Source of the DNA: Pseudomonas protegens | Lineage (GTDB): Bacteria; Pseudomonadota; Gammaproteobacteria; Pseudomonadales; Pseudomonadaceae | Length of the DNA: 64,000 nt | Direction: 5' to 3' | NCBI RefSeq assembly: GCF_003363755.1 | Contig: NZ_CP031396.1 | Location: forward strand, 6,232,501 to 6,296,500 | Part shown: piece after piece, positions 8,254-16,559 of the stretch | Layout: the number at the start of each line of letters is the position of its first letter | Numbering within the stretch: position 1 is the first letter of the stretch | Position numbers and translations under genes: made by a program | The notes under the pieces: generated by a model | Databases searched by the model: none | What the model was told of the DNA's origin: nothing | What the model saw: the letters and a program-made list of their open reading frames with translations, nothing else

Positions 8254-9408
8254 ATGCGCACACTCGCGGCAACTCGATCGGATCTACAGACAGGACTGGC
8301 GATGCTGCCCAGCGCTTTACCCGCGGACCCCGCCGCACTGGACGACCTGCTGTCCAAACTCGCCACCCCCCAACGGGTCTATCAATTGCTGTCGTCGCGC
8401 CTGACGGTGCGGCAGGTGCTCTGGTGCCTGGCGCAACTGCTGGCCGAGGGACAGCTGCGCGTGGTGCCGGGAGGCTCGCCGCAGCGCTTTGTCCGGGAGG
8501 GGCCGGATGAGACTCCGCTGCCGGGCTGCGGCCTGCATCTGGTGGGCGACGACAGCCTGCGCCTGAACCCGCATTTTCGCGAGATCCTCACCGATCTCAT
8601 CAGTGACAAGCAGAGCCAGTACAGCCAGTCCGTCGAGACCTACGAAACCTTGATCCGTCGTTACAAGATCATGCAGAGCCTGGGCGACTTGAATCACGAG
8701 GCGCTGTTGCTGTTGGGGGATGACGCGTTGTTCTCGCTGTTCCTCGCGGTACATGGTTATCGCCGACGGATCGTCGTGGCGGACATCGACCCGCAGTTGC
8801 TGGCGACCATTGCCCGGGTCGCGGCGCAGCAGGGTTTCAATAACATCGAGGTGGTTCAGTACGATGTCTTCCAGCCCTTGCCCCAGAGCCTGGTCGGGCA
8901 GTTCGACTGCTTTGCGGTCAATGGTTTCAAGGACCTGGGAGGCTTGCTGATGTTCGTCTGTCGCGCCTTGCAGGCACTCAAGGCGCCACCGGCCATGCGC
9001 AGCGGCTACCTCAACTTCGGCAGTCACGATGTGCTGTCAGTGGAGCAGGTCAGGCAGGAGGTCGAGATGCATCAGGCGCTGCTGCGCTTTGGTCTGTACC
9101 TGGACTACTGCGTGCCCTGTCCCGAAACCCATGTGTGCAGTGCCTTCGAGGAAGCCTTCAGCGCCAGCGCGCAACGCCTGGCCGAGGTGCCGCCGGTGTT
9201 GCGAGTGCAGGCGTGCGAGCGTGAACTGCAGGCGCTGTACCAGGCCTTTTCCCACCTGTCCTGGGTGCAGATGCGCAACTTCCCGGACATCCAGCTCTCG
9301 CCCCTGAAGATGGGCCGCTGCCGGGTGGTGGAGCGCAATGACCGGGAGATCTCCCGGTTCCTGCGCTTGGGCCAGTTGTACGCAGGCAGCACCGCCAATG
9401 CCCAGTGA
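8254..9408 (+). CDS. BpsA-like (DUF43) branched-chain polyamine synthase homologue
   Basis: A 384-residue protein with an N-terminal winged-helix-like segment and a C-terminal Rossmann domain like the N4-bis(aminopropyl)spermidine synthase family. Matching features are QSVETYETLIRRYKIMQSLG, the nucleotide-binding LLLLGDDALFSLFLA (GDDA at residues 155-158) and VVADIDPQL (D177-D179). The later block reads FAVNGFKDLGG (residues 220-230). The family normally has a GDDD acidic cluster and a DPPET-like motif here, so both are altered. True members add aminopropyl groups from decarboxylated SAM. This one may act on a different amine or have changed chemistry. AGGAGG lies just before the ATG. Confidence 0.65.
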   Translation: MRTLAATRSDLQTGLAMLPSALPADPAALDDLLSKLATPQRVYQLLSSRLTVRQVLWCLAQLLAEGQLRVVPGGSPQRFVREGPDETPLPGCGLHLVGDDSLRLNPHFREILTDLISDKQSQYSQSVETYETLIRRYKIMQSLGDLNHEALLLLGDDALFSLFLAVHGYRRRIVVADIDPQLLATIARVAAQQGFNNIEVVQYDVFQPLPQSLVGQFDCFAVNGFKDLGGLLMFVCRALQALKAPPAMRSGYLNFGSHDVLSVEQVRQEVEMHQALLRFGLYLDYCVPCPETHVCSAFEEAFSASAQRLAEVPPVLRVQACERELQALYQAFSHLSWVQMRNFPDIQLSPLKMGRCRVVERNDREISRFLRLGQLYAGSTANAQ

Positions 9409-10159
9409 GGCCGGCAATGGCCGGGTGGTGGTGCTGTCGCCGCACCCGGACGATGGGGTCTGGTCCCTGGGCAGCGGCCTGGCACGCTGGGCGCCGCGGC
9501 AGGAGATTGAGCTGTTGAGCCTGTTTGCCGGCGACGCCCCGGCGGGGCTGACCCGGGCCCGTGCGCCGGAGCAGCGCTGGCGCTGTTTTTCCACGCCCGG
9601 GCAACGTCGCGCCGAGGATCGGCGTGCCGCCGCAGTCCTCGGCTACGGCTGTTCGAACCTGGAGGCAACGGATGGTGCATTGCGTCTGGATCAGGGCGGA
9701 GGTTTTGCGCATGCCAGCCTGCAGTCGCTGTTCCTGGACAGCACCCCGGCCTCCTGGCCAGCCCCGGAGGCTGCCCTGGTGGCTGCGCTGCAAGGTTTTC
9801 TACGGCCGCAGGATGTGGTCTGCGCGCCGCTGGCCATCGGGGGGCATGTCGACCATTGCCTGACCCATCGCCTGGCCCGCGAGCTGCCTAACCGGGTGTA
9901 TTTCTACAGTGAGTTTCCCTATGCCGAGCAGTTGTCGCAGCAGGCGCTGCAGGGGCATGTGCGGGCCTTGGGCCTGCAGCTGCAAGCCCGGGATATTGCC
10001 TGTTCCTGGCCGGCGTGGCGCGAGGCGGCGCTGTGCTACCGCTCCCAGGTGCTGATGCTGTTCGCCGGTCAGGGCCGTTTTCTCCAGGCCCTGCAGCGTC
10101 ACTGCCGCGTACAGGGGGACACGGCGTTCTGCCGGATCTGGTCGACCCGGGCGATGTAG
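9398..10159 (+). CDS. PIG-L family N-deacetylase
   Basis: A 253-residue zinc-dependent LmbE/PIG-L deacetylase. The first motif is SPHPDDGVWSLG near residues 14-25 and the second is GGHVDHCLTH, supplying the distal His ligands. Family members remove N-acetyl groups from GlcNAc conjugates, for example in GPI-anchor, mycothiol and bacillithiol synthesis. The ATG at 9398 overlaps the end of the BpsA-like gene by 11 bases. Its 3' end overlaps the convergent glycosyltransferase gene by 61 bases. With a glycosyltransferase next door, deacetylation of a glycosylated intermediate is a reasonable inference. Confidence 0.85.
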   Translation: MPSEAGNGRVVVLSPHPDDGVWSLGSGLARWAPRQEIELLSLFAGDAPAGLTRARAPEQRWRCFSTPGQRRAEDRRAAAVLGYGCSNLEATDGALRLDQGGGFAHASLQSLFLDSTPASWPAPEAALVAALQGFLRPQDVVCAPLAIGGHVDHCLTHRLARELPNRVYFYSEFPYAEQLSQQALQGHVRALGLQLQARDIACSWPAWREAALCYRSQVLMLFAGQGRFLQALQRHCRVQGDTAFCRIWSTRAM

Positions 10160-10971
10160 CGCTGCACCGAGCCGGTGGGCGAGAGCAGTTCGTCCAGGGC
10201 CAGGGCCTCGGCGATTGGTGCCTGGGCCTGGAACAGTTGCAGGTTATGCCGATGGTCCTCCCAGCGCTGGGGATTGTGATGGGACATGTGGTAACCGCAG
10301 GCGCGGGGTTCCAGGCTCAGCCTGACCCCGGCCCGCCACAAGCGGTAGCCCAGGTCCAGGTCTTCCATGCCCCAGCGTCGGCCATAGGACGCATCGAACC
10401 CGCCTGCTTGGCGCCAGGCGCTGCGCGACAGGGAGATGTTCGCCCCGGCACTGGCCAGCCATGGCCACTGGCTGGCCCGTGGATGTTCTGCGGCCTGCTC
10501 CAGGGGATTGGCCAGGGTCCGCGCGCTCTGTGGTGTCCAGCGCCCGGCCAGCAAGTCTTCCACCAGGATCGGTGGGCAGCCGACGGTGCCCAGGGCCGGA
10601 TCGCTCACCGGACCCAGGGCAATCAGTTCCCGCAGCCGGCCGTGTACCAGGCCGCTGTGTGTCTGCTGGGCCTGCAGGTGGGCCTCGAAGAAACCGTCCT
10701 GGACCAGGATGTCATCGTCGAGAAACAGCAGGATCTCACCCCTGGCGACACTGGCCCCAAGATTCCTCGCCGCTGCGCGCCCCAGGCCCGGCGAACTGAG
10801 CAGCCGTACGTCCGGCAAGGATTCGACCAGGGCCAGTACGGCGGGCTGGGCGCCGTCGGCGACGATCACGGTCTCGAATTCACAGCGTGCCTGTTGGCGC
10901 TGCAGGCTGGCCAGGGTCAGGCGCAGGCGCTCGGCCTTGGCATGCACCGGAATGATCACGGAGAGCTGCAT
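10099..10971 (-). CDS. GT2-family glycosyltransferase
   Basis: A 290-residue GT-A fold enzyme. The N-terminus MQLSVIIPVHAKAERL is typical of family 2, LLFLDDDILVQDGF carries the DxD metal and nucleotide-sugar site, and WGMEDLDLGYRLWRAG is the catalytic C-terminal motif of the galactosyltransferase-like group. It is cytoplasmic with no membrane anchor. Its start overlaps the MATE stop by one base, and its last 20 codons are antisense to the end of the PIG-L gene. It probably attaches a sugar, perhaps the amino sugar made by the two upstream genes. The acceptor is unknown. Confidence 0.9.
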   Translation of the reverse strand: MQLSVIIPVHAKAERLRLTLASLQRQQARCEFETVIVADGAQPAVLALVESLPDVRLLSSPGLGRAAARNLGASVARGEILLFLDDDILVQDGFFEAHLQAQQTHSGLVHGRLRELIALGPVSDPALGTVGCPPILVEDLLAGRWTPQSARTLANPLEQAAEHPRASQWPWLASAGANISLSRSAWRQAGGFDASYGRRWGMEDLDLGYRLWRAGVRLSLEPRACGYHMSHHNPQRWEDHRHNLQLFQAQAPIAEALALDELLSPTGSVQRYIARVDQIRQNAVSPCTRQ

Positions 10972-12350
10972 CAGGCACCTTCGTCGCGCAAGTCGCTGGC
11001 AGGGCCAGCCTGGCCGGGCTGGTGGTTCAGTTGGTGGTGGCGCTGGGTCATGAGCACCGCAGCGATCAGGTTGCCGATCAGCATGGCTTCCACCAGACCA
11101 TTGAGGCCGCGCTGCCAGTGCAGGGTCAGCAGCCAGCCCAGGGGCACCATCAGCAGCAGGTAGGCAATGGCATGGATCAGGGTGGGGGCCATGGCGTCTT
11201 CGCGTCCGCGCAGGGCATTGGACATGATTCCCTGCCAGGCATCGAAGGGCAGCGCCAGGGCCAGTAGCAGCATGCTCGGCAGGGCCACGGCCAGCAGTTG
11301 CGAGTCATGGCTGTATTGCGCCAGCAACGGTTCCGGCAGGGCCGCCAGGACCAGGGCGCAGAGGGTGCTCAGGGACACCCCCAGCAGCAGCCCGGCGCGG
11401 GTCGACAGCTTGATGTCCGGCAGGTCGCGGTTGCCGTGGGCCATGCCCACCTGGATCGAGGTGGCAAAGCCGACCCCCATGGGAATCATGAACAGGATTG
11501 AGCGGATATTGACCAGCACCGCGCAGGCAGCGGCAATTAATGGCGAGGCCACTGCGGCCATGACCGCGATGAGCATGAAGGCCAGGGCTTCGATGCCGAA
11601 GCTCAAGCCGCCGCCGTAACCGATGCGGCGCTGCATCTGCCATTGCGGCCAGGCCCAGCGAAAACGCTGGTTGATCGCGAAATCGTCACGGTCAGCCATG
11701 ATCCGGTGCACATACAGCACGATCGCCAGTGCCATCAACAGCCGGACAATGGTGGTGCACCAGGCTGAGCCCAGGGCGCCCATTTCCGGCAGGCCGAACT
11801 CGCCGTAGACCATGGCGTAGCACAGCACCGCGTTGACCAGGTTGCCGCCCAGGATGACCAGGGTGGCGGGCATGGGGCGAGAGATGCCTTCGAGGAAAAA
11901 CGAGTAGGCGATGTAGATCAGGATCGCCGGCAACCCCAGCGCTACGATGACCATCAGTTCGGCGATGGCCGCGGCCAGCTCCGCCTGCACCCCGAACCGC
12001 GCGAGCAAGGGCAGGCTGGCGACACTGGCCAGGGCGCAGGCCAGCCCGAGACCGAGGGCCTGGACCACTCCGCGCTGGGCGGCCAGGCCGGCGGCGCGCG
12101 GGTCCTGCTGGCCGATGGCGATCGAGCCCATGACCAGGATGCCGAACAGCAACCCGGCGGCAATCAGCATGTAGGTGTCGGCAATCGCGTGGGTGATGGA
12201 GATCGCAGCCAGCGACTCGGTGGCATAGCGCCCGACCATGATGGTGTCCACCAGGGACAGCAACAGGAAGCCGATGCGCGACACGACGATCGGCCCCGAG
12301 AGTTTGGAGAGTTGCAGCAACTTGTCTTTGAGCGGTGTGGAACTGGCCAT
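10971..12350 (-). CDS. MATE-family efflux transporter
   Basis: A 459-residue membrane protein with about 12 helices in two homologous halves, typical of the MATE/NorM/DinF superfamily. Characteristic pieces are SLVDTIMVGRYATESLAAIS in the first half and VGFATSIQVGMAHGNRD at the start of the second. The ATG at 12350 has AGGAG eight bases upstream; the longer open frame to 12488 overlaps the neighbouring gene and is not needed. It lies 28 bases after the dehydrogenase gene. It likely exports the product or a toxic intermediate using a sodium or proton gradient, and may provide self-resistance. Confidence 0.9.
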   Translation of the reverse strand: MASSTPLKDKLLQLSKLSGPIVVSRIGFLLLSLVDTIMVGRYATESLAAISITHAIADTYMLIAAGLLFGILVMGSIAIGQQDPRAAGLAAQRGVVQALGLGLACALASVASLPLLARFGVQAELAAAIAELMVIVALGLPAILIYIAYSFFLEGISRPMPATLVILGGNLVNAVLCYAMVYGEFGLPEMGALGSAWCTTIVRLLMALAIVLYVHRIMADRDDFAINQRFRWAWPQWQMQRRIGYGGGLSFGIEALAFMLIAVMAAVASPLIAAACAVLVNIRSILFMIPMGVGFATSIQVGMAHGNRDLPDIKLSTRAGLLLGVSLSTLCALVLAALPEPLLAQYSHDSQLLAVALPSMLLLALALPFDAWQGIMSNALRGREDAMAPTLIHAIAYLLLMVPLGWLLTLHWQRGLNGLVEAMLIGNLIAAVLMTQRHHQLNHQPGQAGPASDLRDEGA

Positions 12351-12378
12351 GGGAGTGGCTCCTGGCTGCGGTGCCCGG

Positions 12379-13455
12379 TCAGTGATCTGGCCGGGCGGTG
12401 CAAGATGGCGTGAGATGGGGGTAGAGGGCGGACATCGCCGAGGCCAGCGAGCGCAGCTTGCGGTACTCGTGTTCGCGGGTCTGCGCACAAGTGCCCAGGC
12501 TGGCGATGCGGCTGCCGAGGAAGTCCCGGTAGGGCGCGAGGTTGTCCTCGGCGGCGAAGGCCAGAGAGGTCTGGGTGCCGTCCACGGTCAGGGTCAGGCT
12601 CGGCTGTTGGATGCGGTTCTGGCTGAAGCCGAAGGTGGTGCGCAAACACAGCTCACCGGCGCTGCCGTACAGGGTGATACGGGTTTCATCGTGCTCCTGG
12701 TGGCTGGCCCAGGCAGTACTCATGCGCACCAGCGTGCCGCCCCGGGCCTGCAGGCAACTGAATGACTGCGACTCGACTTCGATCGCGCCTCCCGGGCCCT
12801 GGTCGCCACGCCAGGTGGCCTGCTGTTGAGCTTCATCGGCGGTCGCCGGCACATGGTTGCACAAGGCCGCGTCGATCAACGGATAGTCCAGTGCATGCAG
12901 AGCCACCTCCAGCAGGTGCCAGCCCAGGTCCGCGCCCGAGCCGGCCAGGGCCTGGCTGGCCTGGGTGAACCAGGAGCCCGGGCGCGGCACCCCACGGCGC
13001 CGACGCCAGCTGACATCGATGCAGTGCAGTGTGCCCAGCGCGCCCCGGGCCGCGGCCATGGCGCGAACGTCGCTGCGGTGGGCCGCCGCGGCGCTGACCA
13101 GGAGTTCGGCACCGGTTTCACGGCTGCAGCGGATCAACTGTTCGGCATCCGCGGAGGACAGGCAGGCGGGTTTTTCCAGGATCACGTGCAATCCCTGGCC
13201 CATGGCCCTCAAGGCCTGCTGCACGTGATGCACGTTGGGCGAGCAGATCAGGGCCAGATTGCAATTGTGCAACGCCTGGTCACTCATGCAGCGATGCCAG
13301 CGCGGGCCAGGCGACATGGCAGGGAAGGCCGTACTCGCATCGGTCTGTGGATCGATCACCGAGACAATGTGCGCATTGTGTTGCACCAGCAGTGGTGCCC
13401 AGACATTGCGCACCACCCAGCCGGCTCCGACGAGGGCTATACGGGGCTCGATCAT
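12379..13455 (-). CDS. Gfo/Idh/MocA-family sugar dehydrogenase (RifL-like)
   Basis: A 358-residue NAD(P)-dependent oxidoreductase. The N-terminal Rossmann site is RIALVGAGWVVRN, the family motif ILEKPACLS follows near residue 94, and the substrate region has GADLGWHLLEVALHALD. The family oxidises or reduces sugar hydroxyls, including C3 of nucleotide glucose in RifL. It is coupled to the aminotransferase gene by a four-base overlap. I infer that it forms the 3-keto sugar that the aminotransferase then aminates. A cyclitol substrate is an alternative. Confidence 0.85.
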   Translation of the reverse strand: MIEPRIALVGAGWVVRNVWAPLLVQHNAHIVSVIDPQTDASTAFPAMSPGPRWHRCMSDQALHNCNLALICSPNVHHVQQALRAMGQGLHVILEKPACLSSADAEQLIRCSRETGAELLVSAAAAHRSDVRAMAAARGALGTLHCIDVSWRRRRGVPRPGSWFTQASQALAGSGADLGWHLLEVALHALDYPLIDAALCNHVPATADEAQQQATWRGDQGPGGAIEVESQSFSCLQARGGTLVRMSTAWASHQEHDETRITLYGSAGELCLRTTFGFSQNRIQQPSLTLTVDGTQTSLAFAAEDNLAPYRDFLGSRIASLGTCAQTREHEYRKLRSLASAMSALYPHLTPSCTARPDH

Positions 13456-14660
13456 CGTTCGCCGGCCAGATGCTGGTGGACCTTGGCGATGGCCGTGGCG
13501 ATGTCCAGGGTGTCCTGTTCATTGCCGAGCAGGGCGCGGTGATGGATCCAGATACCTCGTTGTGCCATGTGCTCGGTCACCGGACAGGAGGCGATGCATT
13601 GGGCCAGGTCCTGCCGGGTCGGTGCCGGTGCCTGCCAGAAGCTGGGAATGCGGTACAGCGCCTGGTAGGAGCGGAACGCCGGGATGCCTTCGGCCACCAG
13701 GCAGTCCACCACCCGGTTGCGATCCAGCGCGCGCTGGCCCGGGAGGTCGTTGAGGGTGAACAGGAACATGTAATAGGGATGGGTGTGGGCATCTTGGGTG
13801 CGCACCTGTGCGGTGACCAGTCCCTGGCGGGCCAGGGTGTCACTCAGGAGCCGGGCGTTGTGCTGGCGCACACGGGTCTGTTGCTCCAGGCGTGAAAGCT
13901 GGACACCAAGCACCGCGGCGCTGAACTCGCTCAACCGGGCATTGGTGCCGACCACGGTGTGCTGATAGCTGCGATCACCCAGCGGACGCCCGCAATTGCC
14001 ATACAGGAAGACCTTCTCGCGCAGCTCTTCGTTGGGGCACAGGACCAGGCCGCCTTCACCGGCGGTCATCAGCTTGAAGTTCTGGAAACTGAAGCAGGCC
14101 AGGGAGCCATACTCGCCGATCCCGGTATCTGCGTAGCCCCGCGCGCCGTGGGCATGGGCGGCGTCCTGGATGATCACCAGCCGATGCTGGTCGGCGATTC
14201 TCGACAGGCTGAGCATGTCGCACATGTGCCCAGCCATGTGTACTGGAATGATGGCTCGGGTGCGGGGGCCGATGTTCGCCAGCACGGCGGCCGGGTCGAT
14301 GCACAGCGTGTCGGGCAGTACATCCACGGCAATCGCGGTGGCACCGATACGCTGGCAGGCCATCGAGGTGGAGATGAAGGTGAACGCCGGCACTATGACC
14401 TCGTCACCGGCACCGATGCCTGCGGCTTGCAGGGCGATTTCGATCGCCACTGTGCCGTTGCTCACCGCAAAGGCCGAATGGGCGCCGTGCATCTGCGCGA
14501 AGGCCTGTTCGAAGTCCAGGTTTTCGCAGCCTTGCATGCGCCACCACTGGCCCTGATGCAGGCTGCGCAGCAGAGCGCTTTCCTCTTCGGCGCCAAACTG
14601 TGGCCAGCCGGGATAAGGGGTTTGTCGAACAGGGGTACCGCCATCAATAGCCAGGGTCAT
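13452..14660 (-). CDS. DegT/DnrJ/EryC1 aminotransferase, AHBA-synthase (RifK)-like
   Basis: A 402-residue PLP enzyme. It shows the fold-type I sugar-aminotransferase signatures VIVPAFTFISTSMACQRIGA, IIPVHMAGHMCDM, IQDAAHAHGARG and FSFQNFKLMTAGEGG, where the Lys binds PLP. The segments QGQWWRM and the P-A-F-T-F-I-S stretch match my memory of RifK-type 3-amino-5-hydroxybenzoate synthases, which also transaminate UDP-3-keto-glucose to UDP-kanosamine. It is first in a four-gene minus-strand operon and reads from the 615-base intergenic region. The exact amino sugar or aminocyclitol is not provable from sequence. Confidence 0.88.
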   Translation of the reverse strand: MTLAIDGGTPVRQTPYPGWPQFGAEEESALLRSLHQGQWWRMQGCENLDFEQAFAQMHGAHSAFAVSNGTVAIEIALQAAGIGAGDEVIVPAFTFISTSMACQRIGATAIAVDVLPDTLCIDPAAVLANIGPRTRAIIPVHMAGHMCDMLSLSRIADQHRLVIIQDAAHAHGARGYADTGIGEYGSLACFSFQNFKLMTAGEGGLVLCPNEELREKVFLYGNCGRPLGDRSYQHTVVGTNARLSEFSAAVLGVQLSRLEQQTRVRQHNARLLSDTLARQGLVTAQVRTQDAHTHPYYMFLFTLNDLPGQRALDRNRVVDCLVAEGIPAFRSYQALYRIPSFWQAPAPTRQDLAQCIASCPVTEHMAQRGIWIHHRALLGNEQDTLDIATAIAKVHQHLAGER

Positions 14661-15275
14661 ACATCCATTCCCTTGGAAAGGTTGATAAATAAACAGGCAA
14701 GCAGATGTTTACCGGGATGTTTTGGAAGAAGTCCCGGTGTTTAAAGTGTCTTTCCTGAAGTTGTAGTTGGGCTGCCAAATGTGTCGTGCTATAGGTTTTG
14801 TAGTTCGTGGGTGGTGCTTCCCTAGTTGTTATTTTCAGAGTCGCCGTGAAGATAACATGGGATTAAAAGCTGGGTGCAAGGTTATTTTTAGTAATCCTTT
14901 GTAATATTGTGAAATACTCTCGGAGTTGCAGTTGTCGTGTCCGAATTAATCCCTGTGTTAAAAAATCGGAAATAGCTGATTTGTCCTGAAGCCCCCGTTC
15001 TGAATGGCTTTGAGGTGGGTTGGTGGCGGGCGTAGGCGCGCTTTATAAGAATAGCTGACGTCAAGGAAGTGTCGTTTCATATCTGGGAATTTATATGCAG
15101 CTCTCCTTTTTAAATAAAGGAGTGGTTTGTGTCTTTCTGCCTTTTATTCGCTTTCTTGACAGGGTGGTATTCGCGATATTGCAAAGGGATTGTCACTTTG
15201 CGGTCATGTCTAAGTGTTGGTTCGGTATTCACTAAGTTTGCCGGATTCAGGGATGATAAGAGGCTAATTGATATT
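14661..15275. promoter_or_regulatory. AT-rich 615-base divergent regulatory region
   Basis: No gene is supported here. The region is much richer in A and T than the flanking genes, with runs such as GTTATTTTTAGTAATCC and GTAATATTGTGAAATACT near 14880-14920. It separates the aminotransferase operon (leftward) from the phosphatase-like operon (rightward), so promoters for both must lie here. Short open frames inside it lack ribosome sites and coding bias. No regulator gene is found in the cluster, so control probably comes from elsewhere in the genome. Confidence 0.6.
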
Positions 15276-16559
15276 ATGAAGACATTGATTGTCATTGCCG
15301 AAGGGATGGACCCACTGGTACTGGAGTCCGAAGTTGCCAAAGGCCGGCTTCCATGGTTCTCGCAGCGCTTGGGCGCGCACTCTTATCGGCATTTGAATTG
15401 TGGGCCGGTGCCCTATGAGCCAAGCAACCTGGCGACCGCTTTCTCGGGGGTCAACCCGGGTCGGCATGGCTGCTTTTCCTACTGGAGCGCCCACAGTTCG
15501 GGGGAGATTCCGCGGATTCTCGAAACCACCGATGTCATGGCGCCCCGGCTTTGGGAGTGGCCGGAAATGGCCGGTCAGCGTTTTGCGGTGGTCAATGTGC
15601 AGCTCACCCATCCGCCGCGGCCGCTCAATGGCACGCTGATTACCTACCCGATGCACAACTCAATGAATACCAGCCACCCGCGCAGCCTGCTGCGCGACCT
15701 GAATGCCCAGGGGGTGCGCTACGCCCATGACGTTTCGCTGTTCTACACCGGGCAGCCCTTCGACGAGTTCGCAGCCCAGGCCTTCCGGATTGCCGAGCAT
15801 CAGCTCGACAGCGCCATGGCGCTTGCGCAAGAGGCGGATGTGATGATCGTCAACCTGACCCTGGCCGATCGTCTGTCACATTTCATGTGGTACGAAATGC
15901 TTGAGTCCGAGCCCGCGCAGCGCCCGCAGATTCTGCGCGCTTATGACTTCATCGACCGTGCCTGCGAGCGTCTGCAGTCCCTGGCTCCAGAGTCGATGCT
16001 GGTGTTTTCCGAAATGGGCTTCGGCGAACTGGCGGGGTTCTTCTCCATCGATCAGCACTTGCGGGCCGCGGGCCTGCAAGTGCTCGACGAGCAGGGGCAG
16101 GTTGACCTCAAGCGCAGCGTCGCCCTGGAGACGGTGCAGGGTTCCCATGGGGTGATGTTGTGCGCCGACCTGTGCAATGAAGGGCGCGCCAGCGCTGCTC
16201 AACGCCAGGCGGTGATGCAATGCCTGAGTGACATCCGCTTTGCCGATGGGCAGCCGGCGCTGGCCAGCGTCCGTGCCCGGGAGGAGGTGTACCAGGGCCC
16301 CCATACTCACCTGGCCCCGAGCCTGATCGTGACTCCGGCGGACCCCAAGCGCCCACCTTTGGGCGATCCGCGCTGGGCCAACCACGTGCGCCGCACCGCG
16401 CAGTCGGGATGGCATCGCGACTGCGGCTTCGTGCTGCTGGATGGGGCCAGGATCAAGGTCGCGCCGGGGCCCCTTCAACTGCAACAGATCGCCCCGACAA
16501 TCGCCGGGCTGAGTGGTTGTCAGGCGGCTGCCCAATGTGAAATGACGAGCTTCGCATGA
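15276..16559 (+). CDS. Alkaline-phosphatase-superfamily (PF01663-like) protein with altered metal sites
   Basis: A 427-residue protein with the type I phosphodiesterase/nucleotide pyrophosphatase layout. It begins LIVIAEGMDP, then FSGVNPGRHG (residues 56-65), LADRLSHFMW (D198, H202), VFSEMGFGEL (residues 243-252) and SGWHRDCGFVLLDG (H380). Active relatives have Asp at the first site, a Thr/Ser nucleophile about ten residues before the GVNPG-like turn, and an SDHG motif. Here these read Glu9, Glu48 and SEMG, while D198, H202 and H380 are kept. It may bind only one metal or be a non-catalytic partner. It starts at ATG 15276; the open frame upstream is AT-rich leader. Confidence 0.75.
   Translation: MKTLIVIAEGMDPLVLESEVAKGRLPWFSQRLGAHSYRHLNCGPVPYEPSNLATAFSGVNPGRHGCFSYWSAHSSGEIPRILETTDVMAPRLWEWPEMAGQRFAVVNVQLTHPPRPLNGTLITYPMHNSMNTSHPRSLLRDLNAQGVRYAHDVSLFYTGQPFDEFAAQAFRIAEHQLDSAMALAQEADVMIVNLTLADRLSHFMWYEMLESEPAQRPQILRAYDFIDRACERLQSLAPESMLVFSEMGFGELAGFFSIDQHLRAAGLQVLDEQGQVDLKRSVALETVQGSHGVMLCADLCNEGRASAAQRQAVMQCLSDIRFADGQPALASVRAREEVYQGPHTHLAPSLIVTPADPKRPPLGDPRWANHVRRTAQSGWHRDCGFVLLDGARIKVAPGPLQLQQIAPTIAGLSGCQAAAQCEMTSFA

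Noticed and set aside
8254..9408. Identification as nicotianamine synthase (metallophore pathway).
   Set aside because: The GDD nucleotide-binding block and flanking segments match BpsA/DUF43 better, and no opine dehydrogenase or metallophore receptor is nearby.
15110..15340. A small minus-strand open frame in the divergent control region.
   Set aside because: No ribosome site, no conserved motif, and it overlaps the start of the phosphatase-like gene.
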